DNA of 52,096 bases from an uncultured Parabacteroides sp. (GCA_910577325.1 CAJTMR010000017.1:1-52096); one strand, 5' to 3'; shown: positions 1 through 9,073, counted from the stretch's first letter. Notes: a model not told the origin generated them from the letters alone. Made by a program: numbers and translations.

Positions 1-72
1 GAATTGGTAGACACGCTACTTTGAGGGGGTAGTGCCGGTTACGGCGTGTGAGTTCAAGTCTCATCCTGCGTA
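1..72 (+). tRNA. tRNA-Leu(GAG), 5' end cut by window edge
   Basis: The sequence enters inside the D-arm. The anticodon stem pairs CTACT with GGTAG around the 7-nt loop TTGAGGG, so the anticodon is GAG (Leu). A long variable arm typical of tRNA-Leu follows, then a T-arm with the TTCAAGT loop and the 3' acceptor strand CCTGCGT with discriminator A at 72. CCA is not encoded. The first part of the acceptor and D-arm lies outside the window, so acceptor pairing cannot be checked. Confidence 0.85.
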
Positions 73-188
73 CATTGATAGTCCATGTAGTCAGCTTTAA
101 AAACTGATTATATGGACTATTTTGTTTTTGTGTCTTTCTTGATTCCTGTTCGGAATGTCCATTGTTATAGAATCCATGCTTTATTTGA

Positions 189-224
189 ATAAAAAACCCC
201 ATCTACATTCACATGTAGATGAGG
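189..224 (-). terminator. Rho-independent terminator of the permease gene
   Basis: On the minus strand a GC-containing stem (CATCTACAT / ATGTAGATG, extended by CC/GG) is followed by six T. It lies about 170 nt past the stop codon of the minus-strand APC permease, so it most likely ends that transcript. Confidence 0.7.
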
Positions 225-394
225 TTATACCTAATCAGTTCATTACGAAAACAAACTGAAATTGACTAATACCTTAAACTTAGGAATAGTTTGTTTAATT
301 AATGTGAGTTCTACACTGTAGAACCATTTCTGCAAATTTATATATATTTTTGTTATTATACAAGCAATACCCGCTCGAGTTCATATAAAAATGA

Positions 395-2050
395 TTAAAA
401 AACTTTTGTTGTTTGCTTCCAGATCCGGATCATATAAAAGCCCAGATGCGTAAAAGCAAATACAAAAGAAATGATCAGCAGTACTTTACTTTCTTCCCAA
501 CCGACAGTTTGTTGGTGCCAGAGTCCTGTGATCACACAAAGAATGGCAAGGATGATCCCGATCATGTTCAGTGCCAGATGACCGCTACGATTGGCCTGAT
601 TGTATTCCAGTTTACTATGCTTGATGCCGTAGCAAGCATAAATGTCCAGCCCGATCAACATCCATAGCACCAATCGAATCCAAGTGTCGGCAGGCAGGAA
701 AAGCATCATGCACAGGCAGGTGACGATCCCGGCTACCGGAACGAACGGAACGAAAGGGGTTTTGAAAGCACGGGGCACATCCGGCATGGTCTTCCGGACT
801 ACGAGTACGCCGGCGCAAACCAATGTAAAGGCAAAAAGCGTGCCGATACTGGTCATTTCACCTGCCAGGCGGGCCGGGACAAATGCTGCTAACAAACCGA
901 CCAGAACCATAAACAGCAGATTGCTGCGTGCCGGAGTCCTGAATTTTTCATTGATATGTGAAAAGAACGGAGGCAACAAACCGTCATGGCTCATGCTGAG
1001 GAATACACGGCTCTGCCCTAACAGCGTCACCATGATGACCGAGCAATATCCGAACAGGATGGCCAGGACGATTGCCTTGTTCATCCAGGGATAATCCGGA
1101 TGAATCATGCCTGTGGCATCCACTTCCCCCATATGTTCGATCGCAATGGCTACAGGAGCAATTCCCTGCTGGCCTCCGAATTCGGAATAATGGGCAACTC
1201 CTGTCATAACGTGAGCAAACAACATATATAAGATAGTACAGACAAGAAGCGAAACCAGGATGCCGATCGGCATGTCCCTTTTGGGATTCTTGGCTTCCTG
1301 GGCAGCCGTACTGACGGCATCGAAGCCTAAAAAAGCGAAAAACACGATAGCCGCTCCCCGTAATACTCCGGATAGTCCGTATTCTCCCAATGTACCGGTA
1401 TTTGCCGGAATATAGGGAACATAATTGTCCGTATTGATATATTTCCATCCTAAAAAGACGAATATCAGGACGACCGACACTTTCAGAAAGACGATGATCC
1501 CGTTAAAGATGGAACTCCCTTCCGTCCCGCGGATCAGAAAGATACTCATCAGGACAACGATCAGGAATGCCGGAATATTCACGATCCCGCCATCCCAGGG
1601 ACAGGCTGTCAGTGCTGTCGGCAGGTTGATCCCCAGTCCTTCCAGGAAGACGACCAGATAGCGGCTCCAACTGATACTGACCGTCGTCGCGGCAACCGTA
1701 TATTCTAAAACCAAGTCCCAACCGATAATCCAGGCGATCAGTTCGCCCATCGTCGCGTATGAATAGGTATAGGCGCTTCCTGCTACCGGAATCATCGAAG
1801 CAAATTCCGCATAGCAGAGTCCGGCGAAGCAGCATCCGATAGCTGCAATGGCAAACGATAGCGTAATAGCCGGTCCCGTATATCCGGCAGCGACCGTTCC
1901 TGTTATGGAGAACAGCCCTGCCCCGATAATGACTCCCACGCCCAGGGCGACCAGGCTCCAAGGCCCTAATACCCGTTTTAATGATTTATTCCCTGACTGA
2001 TTTGCTTCGGCCTGCAAGGCCTCCAAAGGTTTTTTAATGAATAATCCCAT
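395..2050 (-). CDS. APC-superfamily amino-acid permease (cationic amino acid transporter type)
   Basis: 551 aa, a polytopic inner-membrane protein with about 12-14 hydrophobic segments. The first transmembrane segment carries the glycine-rich APC signature GVIIGAGLF (about residues 38-46). The second carries CYAEFASMIPVAGSAYTY, the conserved APC stretch around TM3. Length and these motifs match the CAT/YfnA-like branch, which moves amino acids by proton symport or exchange; the substrate cannot be read from sequence. The start at 2050 follows a good Bacteroidales promoter (2082-2113) and the gene ends at a hairpin terminator (189-224), so it is probably monocistronic. No truncation is visible. 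Confidence 0.9.
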   Translation of the reverse strand: MGLFIKKPLEALQAEANQSGNKSLKRVLGPWSLVALGVGVIIGAGLFSITGTVAAGYTGPAITLSFAIAAIGCCFAGLCYAEFASMIPVAGSAYTYSYATMGELIAWIIGWDLVLEYTVAATTVSISWSRYLVVFLEGLGINLPTALTACPWDGGIVNIPAFLIVVLMSIFLIRGTEGSSIFNGIIVFLKVSVVLIFVFLGWKYINTDNYVPYIPANTGTLGEYGLSGVLRGAAIVFFAFLGFDAVSTAAQEAKNPKRDMPIGILVSLLVCTILYMLFAHVMTGVAHYSEFGGQQGIAPVAIAIEHMGEVDATGMIHPDYPWMNKAIVLAILFGYCSVIMVTLLGQSRVFLSMSHDGLLPPFFSHINEKFRTPARSNLLFMVLVGLLAAFVPARLAGEMTSIGTLFAFTLVCAGVLVVRKTMPDVPRAFKTPFVPFVPVAGIVTCLCMMLFLPADTWIRLVLWMLIGLDIYACYGIKHSKLEYNQANRSGHLALNMIGIILAILCVITGLWHQQTVGWEESKVLLIISFVFAFTHLGFYMIRIWKQTTKVF

Positions 2051-2081
2051 CGTTTATTTGTACGTATTTGTAATTTGTGCA

Positions 2082-2113
2082 CAAAGGTAGGGATTGCCTC
2101 AGTGATATACAAA
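2082..2113 (-). promoter_or_regulatory. Bacteroidales promoter for the APC permease
   Basis: Read on the minus strand: TTTG (2113-2110), a 20-nt spacer, then TACCTTTG (2089-2082). This matches the Bacteroidales primary-sigma consensus TTTG-N19-21-TAnnTTTG. It lies 32 nt upstream of the permease ATG and immediately downstream of the SDR stop codon. Confidence 0.7.
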
Positions 2114-2115
2114 TG

Positions 2116-2850
2116 CTAATTGTGTATGGGTAACCGCCTCCATATAAAGTCGGGAATCAACTTCCAGAAGAAAACCAGAACGGCATATTTCCAGTCGATT
2201 ACGACCCGGCGTTTCTTGCGTCCTATCGCTTTGACTATTTTCCGGGCAACATATTCCGGTTTCATCAACATCGGATATTTGCCGCTTTTCAGCAGGTCGG
2301 TTTTCACAAAGCCGGGGCGGATATCCGTAAATACGATCGGTAATTTTTCCATCTGTGCCAGTTGGTCGAGCGCCTCGATATAAGTATTCTGATAGCGTTT
2401 GGTCGCAGAATAGGAGGGAGCGGCTCCCAAACCCTTTGTTCCGGCGATGGAACTGATCACGACTAATTGGCCGCCACCCTGTTCTTTGAAATAGTTGTAT
2501 GCGGCGACTACCATTCTTGTAAAACCGGCAGTATTGGTTTGGACGGTTGCCAGTTCGATTTCCGGATTCAGCATCCGGTTCTGGCTACCGACGCCCGAAC
2601 TCAGCAGGAAGATATCCATTCCGCCGACTTTCCGGATTAACTCCGCCAACTTTTCCGGTGCGTCCGGGCTGGTTACATCCAATTGTACCGTTTCAACCTG
2701 TCCCGGAGCTTCCGAGCGGATTTTTGCGAGCAGTTCCGTCCGCCGTCCGGCAATCCCGACCTGCCACCCTTGCTTGCAGTAAAGTCGAGTGATCTCATAT
2801 CCAATGCCGGAAGTAGCTCCTATGATAATGATTCTTTTTGCTGGTGTCAT
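2116..2850 (-). CDS. Short-chain dehydrogenase/reductase (SDR)
   Basis: 244 aa, classical SDR layout. The N-terminal Rossmann motif GATSGIG (residues about 11-17) binds the dinucleotide. The acidic/basic cofactor loop reads AGRRTELL, favouring NADP(H). The catalytic Ser is in VISSIAG and the Tyr-Lys pair in YSATK. The usual NNAG motif is replaced by LSSGVGS, a known variation. The C-terminal basic hydrophobic stretch (IDWKYAVLVFFWKLIPDFIW) resembles SDRs that associate with membranes. The substrate is unknown. It is divergent from the TonB receptor gene and shares a 94-nt intergenic region with it. The minus-strand sequence TATATTTG at 2873-2880 is a fair -7 element, but its -33 is weak. Confidence 0.88.
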   Translation of the reverse strand: MTPAKRIIIIGATSGIGYEITRLYCKQGWQVGIAGRRTELLAKIRSEAPGQVETVQLDVTSPDAPEKLAELIRKVGGMDIFLLSSGVGSQNRMLNPEIELATVQTNTAGFTRMVVAAYNYFKEQGGGQLVVISSIAGTKGLGAAPSYSATKRYQNTYIEALDQLAQMEKLPIVFTDIRPGFVKTDLLKSGKYPMLMKPEYVARKIVKAIGRKKRRVVIDWKYAVLVFFWKLIPDFIWRRLPIHN

Positions 2851-2911
2851 GCTAAATGGAGATTTAATCGGGCAAATATACGATTAATCTCGGACGAAAA
2901 TCCTATCTTCG

Positions 2912-2936
2912 CAACATTGTTAATAAACCAATGTTG
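2912..2936 (+). promoter_or_regulatory. Leader hairpin upstream of the TonB receptor
   Basis: CAACATTG (2912-2919) pairs perfectly with CAATGTTG (2929-2936) around a 9-nt loop, ending 8 nt before the receptor start codon. A near-consensus -7 element TATCTTCG sits just upstream at 2904-2911, so the hairpin would form the 5' end of the mRNA. A role in mRNA stability or translation is inference. Confidence 0.35.
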
Positions 2937-2944
2937 TGTAGAAA

Positions 2945-5362
2945 ATGAAGAAGTGTTTTTATCTCATGTTGACCTTATTGTGTATTAGCTATTCTGCTAT
3001 GGCGGCCCCAGGTTTCCGTATAAAAGGGAAAATAGTCGATGCCAATAATAACCAACCCATTGATTTTGCAGATGTACTCCTTTTTCGTGAAGGAGATGTC
3101 AACCCTGTGTTTCATGCTTTGCCTGATCCCGACGGTACATTCCGTATTGCGGATGTGAAGGATGGAAAGTATGCTCTTTTGGTACGCCTGGTCGGTTATG
3201 ACTTGTATAATCGTCCGGATATAGTTTTGAGTGCTACATCGAAAACGATGGATCTGGGCGTTATCGCTATGAAACCATTGGAAGTAGGGCTGGCGGAAGT
3301 CGAAGTGGTGGCACAGAAAAAACAGGTTATTTACAAACTGGACAAAAAGGTGATTGCAGCCTCTTCAAACTTGCTTGCCGGAGGCGGATCGGCTGTCGAT
3401 ATTCTGGAAAATACACCTTCTATCCGGGTCGATGCTGAAGGTGAGGTGAGTTTTCGCGGAAGTACAGGTTTTACGGTTTATGTGGATGGCAAACCGAGTG
3501 TATTCAGCGGTACACAGGCTTTGGAACAGATTCCGGCGGGACATATCGAAAATATAGAGATCATCACGACCCCTTCGGCCCGCCATGATACGAGTGGAGA
3601 TGTGGGTATTATCAATATAGTCACAAAGAAACATGCCCGAAGCGGGTTTAGTGGTATGGTGAACCTTTCGGGTAGCACGGTCTTATCGCGCGGAGTCGAT
3701 TTCTTGCTATCGCAGCAGAGTAAGGCGTCACGCTGGTATTTCGGAGGTGTCTGGAACGAACGTTTACGCAAGAGTGATTTTGATCAGGAAAAGACGACTA
3801 TTATTTCGGACACGGCTACCACATCCCATTCCAACGGGCCGCGTGAAAGCAACAATTTCAACTATTCGCTGAAAGCCGGTTGGATGTATTCGTTGCACAA
3901 TACGACATTGAACGCCGATCTGGAAGGTGGCTATGGCGGACATATGCGTACCGGCGACCTGGATTATAAGGAAAGGCGCTTGTCTGACGGGGTTACGTTC
4001 GGTGAAGGTGATTATTTCAGCCGTGACGACTACGATCTGCATGAGACGTATTTTCAGGGAACGGTCGGTTTCGATCATAAATTCAATGATAAAGGACATC
4101 AATTGACAGGTAGTTTCTATCTGAAATACGGAGGCAATGCCATGGAATATTTCCAGAGCGACCTTTTCAATAAGAATAACGAACGTGAAAAGGGACATCG
4201 CGCCTGGGAAGCCGAGCATCGTTGGACGGTACGGGGCAACCTGGACTATGTTTATCCGTACAGCAAGACGGGACGGATCGAAGGCGGTTACCAATATTTC
4301 TCTTACCTGGAAGACGGCGACTATACGATGCACTTCTGGGACCCGGTGAAGAAAGAGTTTTATAACCGGGACGATATCTATAACACATTCTATTTCCAGC
4401 ATGGCATCAATTCGGTTTATGCAATCGTTGCCGACAGCTATAAATCGTTCGACTTTCAGGCCGGTATACGGGGCGAGCATACGCATCGTGTCCTGCGGAG
4501 CTCGATTCCGGGCAAGGACCGTACATATAATAAGTTTGAGTTTTTCCCCTCTCTCCATTTGGGCTATACGTTTCCGAAAGAGCATAAACTTTTGGTTTCC
4601 TACTCACGCCGTATTACCCGCCCCCAGCTTTTCTATATGGAGCCGTATATCACCTATCGGGATTTTTATTCGGCCGAGATCGGTAACCCGGATATCCGTT
4701 CGGAATATATCAATTCTTTCGAGTTGAACTATAAGAAGAATATCGGCGAGCGTACGGTTTCAGCTACGGTGTTCCATCGGAACCGTAAAGATAAGATCGA
4801 ACGTTTGCGTGTTCCCTACGAGGCAGGTGTGACACTGGATTCGATGGCGAATGTCGGGCACGACTATTCGACCGGCATCGAATTGAGCGGACAGGTACAG
4901 CTTACCCGCTGGTGGAATGTGAGCCTGAACGGCAGCCTGTATCATTATAAGGTAAAGAACCAGTATAAAACCGGTGGTGAAAATGAGACAAGTACGAACT
5001 ACGATGTTATGTGGAACAACTCTTTCGATCTCTTTAAATATACCCGTATTCAGGTGGACGGTAATTTTGTCGGTCCGTCTGTCACGACCCAGGGGCGTAC
5101 AGATGCTTTCTGGTACGTGAATCTTGCCGTTCGCCAGCAGTTGATGAACCGTAAGTTGGCGGCAACGCTTTCGTTCCGGGATGTCTTCAATTCGGCCCGT
5201 TACGTGAGTAAGATCATCACATCCGACTTGCAGTCCATCACACGGATTCGTCCCAGCTATCCGCTCATTACGCTTACGCTCAGTTATACATTCAATAACT
5301 TTAAGGCCAAGAGCACCCGGAAAAAGGAAGATCATGATTTGTTTGAAGGAACGAACCACTAA
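2945..5362 (+). CDS. TonB-dependent outer-membrane receptor, outer-membrane beta-barrel family
   Basis: 805 aa. A signal peptide (about residues 1-20, ending near SAMAA) is followed by a CarboxypepD_reg-like beta-sandwich (about 22-110, FRIKGKIVDANNNQPI). Next is a TonB plug (about 120-230, with DILENTPSIRVD and IEIITTPSARHD) and then a large aromatic-rich beta-barrel. The protein ends soon after a barrel strand (LTLSYTFNN) with a charged tail. This matches the Bacteroidetes OMP_b-brl_3 type of TonB receptor, which imports an unidentified ligand using TonB energy. No SusD partner lies next to it, so it is not a classical SusC. ATG at 2945 is the only start giving a full signal peptide. Confidence 0.88.
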   Translation: MKKCFYLMLTLLCISYSAMAAPGFRIKGKIVDANNNQPIDFADVLLFREGDVNPVFHALPDPDGTFRIADVKDGKYALLVRLVGYDLYNRPDIVLSATSKTMDLGVIAMKPLEVGLAEVEVVAQKKQVIYKLDKKVIAASSNLLAGGGSAVDILENTPSIRVDAEGEVSFRGSTGFTVYVDGKPSVFSGTQALEQIPAGHIENIEIITTPSARHDTSGDVGIINIVTKKHARSGFSGMVNLSGSTVLSRGVDFLLSQQSKASRWYFGGVWNERLRKSDFDQEKTTIISDTATTSHSNGPRESNNFNYSLKAGWMYSLHNTTLNADLEGGYGGHMRTGDLDYKERRLSDGVTFGEGDYFSRDDYDLHETYFQGTVGFDHKFNDKGHQLTGSFYLKYGGNAMEYFQSDLFNKNNEREKGHRAWEAEHRWTVRGNLDYVYPYSKTGRIEGGYQYFSYLEDGDYTMHFWDPVKKEFYNRDDIYNTFYFQHGINSVYAIVADSYKSFDFQAGIRGEHTHRVLRSSIPGKDRTYNKFEFFPSLHLGYTFPKEHKLLVSYSRRITRPQLFYMEPYITYRDFYSAEIGNPDIRSEYINSFELNYKKNIGERTVSATVFHRNRKDKIERLRVPYEAGVTLDSMANVGHDYSTGIELSGQVQLTRWWNVSLNGSLYHYKVKNQYKTGGENETSTNYDVMWNNSFDLFKYTRIQVDGNFVGPSVTTQGRTDAFWYVNLAVRQQLMNRKLAATLSFRDVFNSARYVSKIITSDLQSITRIRPSYPLITLTLSYTFNNFKAKSTRKKEDHDLFEGTNH

Positions 5363-5704
5363 ATAAGCTGAAAATGAAAAATGAAGAAGAAAGTACTTCC
5401 GAATTTTCACGGGGCAACCGTGCCGAAATCATAAAGGGTCCATCTGTTTCCGCTACCGATACGGACTGACCCATACAAATGTTTTTGCGAAAACAACTAT
5501 CATACACCCAGGTGTGGGAGAGGCGCAGACTCGGGTCTGTGTGAGACCTTTACGTGGATGCGGGGATGTTTGTCCGTCATGTTGGAGGTGCTTTTTTGCC
5601 TCTTTTTTGCCTTTTTTCGCCGATGGCTATTTTTTGCCTATATAAATATAAACAACACATTATCAGCTATATAAATGAATATTCAGGTAAAAAGCATGAT
5701 GGAT

Positions 5705-5746
5705 GCATGATAGTAGAATGATAGTAAAAAACAGCTACTGTCATGC
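5705..5746 (+). terminator. Hairpin, possible terminator of the receptor transcript
   Basis: GCATGATAGTAG (5705-5716) pairs with CTACTGTCATGC (5735-5746), 12 bp with one G-U, around an 18-nt loop. It is followed by TTTAATATCTT. It is far (340 nt) from the receptor stop and the U-tract is weak, so the terminator role is uncertain. Confidence 0.35.
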
Positions 5747-5885
5747 TTTAATATCTTGTGAGACAATGGTTAATAACCGGATATGATAGTATGATAGTTG
5801 GTTTGCGAAATTTGCATGGGAGAAGAGAAGTGATTCCGGATAGCAATTTTTGATGCGGTTGCCCTGGAATTTTCAATTTATTTGT

Positions 5886-5893
5886 TACGTTTG
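5886..5893 (+). promoter_or_regulatory. -7 element (TACGTTTG) of the ECF sigma gene
   Basis: TACGTTTG fits the Bacteroidales -7 consensus TAnnTTTG and lies 17 nt upstream of the sigma factor ATG. The best -33 candidate (TTG at 5859-5861) is 24 nt away, slightly longer than the usual 19-21. Confidence 0.4.
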
Positions 5894-5910
5894 TATCCTA
5901 TTAAAGGAAT

Positions 5911-6459
5911 ATGGAAGAACGGGAACTGATATTATTATTGAAGCAGGGCAGCAAAGACGCATTTACTGCTCTGTATAAGCAATACTGGAAACAGGTCTAT
6001 AATTTCAGCCGCCTCTATCTGACCGGTGCCGATGCTGCCGAAGAAGTAGTGCAGGAAGTCTTTATCAAAATATGGGAAATGCGTGAATTTCTTCGTGAAG
6101 ACGATCATTTTAAAGGCTTGCTGTTTATTATTACCCGGAATCAGATCTTTAACCGGCATCGCAAAAATGTGAATGAAGATTTCTACAAAGTCACAGTCCT
6201 TGCTGCATTGGAAGAACCCTATGACGTGGAAGAAGAGATTGACGCCCACAATCTCCAAGAGTATATAGACCGTCTGATCGACGAATTGCCTCCTCGCCGC
6301 CGTGAGATTTTCAATTTGAGCCGTAAGGAACAAAAGAGCTACAAAGAAATAGCTCTCCTGTTGAATATTTCGGAGAAAACAGTCGAAAATCAAATCAGCG
6401 AAGCCCTCAAGTATTTGAAGAAGAATATAACATTGCTTCTTTTCTTTATTCTGATTTAA
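5911..6459 (+). CDS. ECF-family RNA polymerase sigma factor
   Basis: 182 aa. Region 2 covers about residues 10-80 (QGSKDAFTALYKQYWKQVYNF, then AAEEVVQEVFIKIWEMRE). Region 4 covers about 120-175, with the helix-turn-helix KSYKEIALLLNISEKTVENQI. Size and motifs are those of Bacteroidales extracytoplasmic-function sigma factors that pair with FecR anti-sigma proteins to switch on SusC/SusD loci. The matching FecR gene lies 1.5 kb downstream, separated by two unrelated duplicated genes, which is unusual for a pair that is normally adjacent. Expected target: the susCD genes that follow. The C-terminus ends in a hydrophobic tail (LLLFFILI). Confidence 0.92.
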   Translation: MEERELILLLKQGSKDAFTALYKQYWKQVYNFSRLYLTGADAAEEVVQEVFIKIWEMREFLREDDHFKGLLFIITRNQIFNRHRKNVNEDFYKVTVLAALEEPYDVEEEIDAHNLQEYIDRLIDELPPRRREIFNLSRKEQKSYKEIALLLNISEKTVENQISEALKYLKKNITLLLFFILI

Positions 6460-6658
6460 TATATTCCGTTTCCTATCCTTTATAGTCATTTAGTGAATGT
6501 CATATCTTATTACGAATTATGTGATTTATGGTCTGGTGCTCCTGGTGTTTGTAATCCGGGATTAGAACCTAAGTTGCTCCGGGAATTTTTCGGGAAGCCA
6601 CGTCCACCTAAATATCAAAGAAAGTAGCTATTAATTATTTATTAAAGTCGAAGAAATC

Positions 6659-7201
6659 ATGAAAACGAAATTATCCATACTTCTATTATTTGTCGTTGCC
6701 GCTATTTCGGCAGTTTCCGCACAGAGAGTTCGTCCGGCAGGTTATGAGTCTGTCTACTTTGACCGTGAAGACTATATACCGGCAGAAGGTGACACGATTA
6801 TATACCTTTATGAAAAAGGGGGGAGGGAGTTTTTTCCGGAGCAGAGAGATCTGGGAGAATTGTTTGGATTTAGAAAAATGGGCAAGGACCTATTCCTTTT
6901 TTTCAAAAGAGAATTTCCGGATTTGATTTATCCAGAGGACTTATTAAAGTTTATAGATATCTGTTTATTTATGTGGGTCGATCATGACGGGAATATCGTT
7001 AATTTCCATTATAGTCTCAAGTCCGATAATTTATATCTTTATCCCGATATGGAAAAGCGTCTGTACAATTTTGCCATGTCCGTTAGGGAAGAAGGAGTAA
7101 AAAAATATGATATACACGCTTTATATCCGAACTCTTATTGTATATTGAATTATTGCTTTTCCTATATATATCGGGCTTTGGTGATGCCACAAAAGTATTG
7201 A
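6659..7201 (+). CDS. Small secreted protein of unknown function, tandem copy 1
   Basis: 180 aa. A cleavable signal peptide covers about residues 1-21 (hydrophobic core LSILLLFVVAAISAVSA, then QRVRP). The mature part is rich in aromatic and charged residues (EFPDLIYPEDLLKFIDI, WVDHDGNIVNF) with no family I recognise. It is about 85-90% identical to the next ORF and its downstream spacer is duplicated too. It lies between the sigma factor and its FecR partner on the same strand, so it may be co-transcribed with them. An export or surface role is inferred from the signal peptide only. Confidence 0.75.
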   Translation: MKTKLSILLLFVVAAISAVSAQRVRPAGYESVYFDREDYIPAEGDTIIYLYEKGGREFFPEQRDLGELFGFRKMGKDLFLFFKREFPDLIYPEDLLKFIDICLFMWVDHDGNIVNFHYSLKSDNLYLYPDMEKRLYNFAMSVREEGVKKYDIHALYPNSYCILNYCFSYIYRALVMPQKY

Positions 7202-7278
7202 CAGCCAGTAGCTCTCTTTATGAGTACCGAAAAGGGTTGCTTGGTGCTAATAAGAAATATCTTAATTAACAAGAGGTC

Positions 7279-7818
7279 ATGAAAACGAGAGTGTCTATCC
7301 TTCTGCTATTTGTCGCTGCCGCTATTTTGGCAGTTTCCGCACAGAGAGTTCGTCCGGCAGGTTATGAGTCTGTCTACTTTGACCGTGAAGACTATATACC
7401 GGCAGAAGGTGACACGGTTGTTTACCTTTATGAAAAAGGGGGAAAGTTTATTCCGGAGCAGAAAGATCCGGGAGAATGGTTGGGATTTAGAAAAATGGGC
7501 AAAGACTTATTCCTTTTTTTCAAAAGAGAATTTCCGGATTTGATTTATCCGGAGGACTTATTAAAGTTTATAGATATCCGGTTGTCTATGTGGGTCGATC
7601 ATGACGGGAATATTGTTAATTTCTATTATAGGTTCAAGTCCGATAATTTATATCTTTATCCTGATATGGAAAAGCATCTGTACAATTTTGCCATGTCCGT
7701 TAAGAAAGAAGGAGTAAAAAAATATGATATATACGCTTTATATCCGAACTCTTATTGTGAAATGAATTACAATTTTTCCTATATATATAAGGCTTTGGTG
7801 ATGCCACAAAAGTATTGA
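7279..7818 (+). CDS. Small secreted protein of unknown function, tandem copy 2
   Basis: 179 aa, a close paralogue of the preceding ORF with the same signal peptide and motif order. It has one deletion (GGREFF becomes GGKF) and scattered substitutions, many of them synonymous. Both copies keep intact reading frames, so both are probably made. It is followed by a third, aborted copy (see repeat 6640-7911). Function unknown. Confidence 0.75.
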   Translation: MKTRVSILLLFVAAAILAVSAQRVRPAGYESVYFDREDYIPAEGDTVVYLYEKGGKFIPEQKDPGEWLGFRKMGKDLFLFFKREFPDLIYPEDLLKFIDIRLSMWVDHDGNIVNFYYRFKSDNLYLYPDMEKHLYNFAMSVKKEGVKKYDIYALYPNSYCEMNYNFSYIYKALVMPQKY

Positions 7819-8005
7819 CAGCCAGTAGCTGTCTTTATGAGTACCGAAAAAAGGTAGCTCGGTGCTAATGAGAAATACTTTAATTAACAAGAAATCATGA
7901 AAACGAGATGAATGTCTGTTGTTTGCCATTGAAGTGAAAAAAGTGACCGGTCGAATAGGGGGAAAGTGTGATTTAGGTGTATTTATATCTGTAAAGCAGT
8001 TGAAA

Positions 8006-8986
8006 ATGGAATACAAAGACAAAAAATATATACTAAAGAAACTAATGCAGGATGCGCTGGCCGAAGAAGAGCGCATAGCCTTGCAATCATCCCGTCGGGT
8101 AACAAAAGAAATGGAGCGGCAGTGGGATAACGCTCCGGATGCCGTGGGGAGCGACTGTCCGGACGAGCCGTCTATCTGGCGGAATATTCGCAGGGAGGTT
8201 TGGTCGCATGGCGAAGGGAGGAAAGTTGTGTTTTATAAGATATATAGTATGGTCGCCTCCATCTTGTTGGTGTTGGGTGTGGCCGGAACCGCTTATTTCG
8301 CGTTGCAGGGCAGGGCGGATGTCCCGATGTATATCGTAAGTTCCGGCATCCAGAATATGGAATCCGTCTCTTTGCCGGATGGAACAAAAGTGCAGATGGG
8401 ACCGGGCAGCCGTTTGACCTATCCGGCCCGTTTCTCCGGTAAGACGCGTGAGATAATATTGGACGGGCAAGCCTTTTTCGATGTGGCGAAGAATCGTGAG
8501 AAACCTTTTATCGTCCATACGGAAGATATAAGCGTGGAGGCGTTGGGGACGGCATTCGAATTGTTCAGCTACGATATGGAGAATAAGATAGAAGCGATTC
8601 TCTTGAATGGCAAGATCAAAATAAGTGTGGCGGACAAGAAAACAAACAAAACGGAAGAATATATTGTCTCTCCCGATGAAAAGATCTTGATGGACCGGCA
8701 AACAGGCAAGATCACCAAACATATTGTCGATGCCGACAAATATACCGCCTGGCGCAAACAAAAGATGCTGAGCTTCGAAAACGAAAAACTCTCCATGATC
8801 ATTCCGCGCTTGGAACAATGGTACGGCAGAAAAGTGATGTGCCAAAAGGATCTGGCAGATAAATACCGGTTCACTTTCAAGGTGCGGGATGAATCGTTGG
8901 ACCGGATACTTTATATGATAAAAGCATCTTCTCCATTGTTGTATAAGGAGATGGAGAACGGTGATTATATATTGACATTAAAATAA
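8006..8986 (+). CDS. FecR-family anti-sigma factor
   Basis: 326 aa from ATG 8006. An upstream TTG at 7919 keeps the frame open but adds 29 residues without family support. A cytoplasmic N-terminal part (about 1-75, which binds the sigma factor) is followed by one transmembrane helix (about 80-100, MVASILLVLGVAGTAYFAL). Next comes the periplasmic FecR domain (TKVQMGPGSRLTYPARF, then EIILDGQAFFDVA and FIVHTEDISVEALGTAF) and a C-terminal DUF4974-like part. In this family the periplasmic part reads the STN domain of the SusC transporter, and the cytoplasmic part holds or releases the ECF sigma factor. Its partners here are the sigma at 5911 and the SusC at 9159. Confidence 0.9.
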   Translation: MEYKDKKYILKKLMQDALAEEERIALQSSRRVTKEMERQWDNAPDAVGSDCPDEPSIWRNIRREVWSHGEGRKVVFYKIYSMVASILLVLGVAGTAYFALQGRADVPMYIVSSGIQNMESVSLPDGTKVQMGPGSRLTYPARFSGKTREIILDGQAFFDVAKNREKPFIVHTEDISVEALGTAFELFSYDMENKIEAILLNGKIKISVADKKTNKTEEYIVSPDEKILMDRQTGKITKHIVDADKYTAWRKQKMLSFENEKLSMIIPRLEQWYGRKVMCQKDLADKYRFTFKVRDESLDRILYMIKASSPLLYKEMENGDYILTLK

Positions 8987-9049
8987 CTTATTATAAACAA
9001 CTTAATTCTAATGCTTATGGGATAAAAAAGAAGTTAGCCGTAAAAAAAT

Positions 9050-9073
9050 GGAAGATGCCGGCAGGCACCTTCC
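9050..9073 (+). promoter_or_regulatory. Stem-loop between fecR and susC
   Basis: GGAAG/CTTCC and TGCC/GGCA pair around a 4-nt GGCA loop with one internal A-C mismatch. There is no U-tract, so it is not a plain terminator. It may be a processing or stabilising element ahead of the highly expressed susCD genes. It overlaps the in-frame upstream extension of the susC ORF, supporting the later start at 9159. Confidence 0.35.

Larger units (their letters stand above)
5363..5910. other. Intergenic region, 548 nt, without a convincing gene
   Basis: I find no supported ORF here. The stretch holds several short stem-loops around 5500-5560, the short repeat ATGATAGT four times (5707-5800), the hairpin listed at 5705-5746, and the -7 element of the sigma factor gene. 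The repeat motif and hairpin are the only structured parts seen. Confidence 0.5.
6640..7911 (+). repeat. Tandem duplication of about 619 bp, two full units and a stub of a third
   Basis: The ATGs of copies 1 and 2 are 620 nt apart. The spacer after copy 1 (TGACAGCCAGTAGC and following) is repeated after copy 2. It ends at 7897 with a third start, ATG AAA ACG AGA, which meets TGA at 7909-7911 because the rest of the unit is missing. The third unit is therefore only its 5' edge joined to unrelated sequence just before fecR. Confidence 0.85.

Noticed and set aside
3764..4585. Long minus-strand open frame (273 codons) inside the TonB receptor
   Set aside because: It is a shadow of the receptor gene: no family likeness, odd composition, and the plus-strand frame is a complete receptor.
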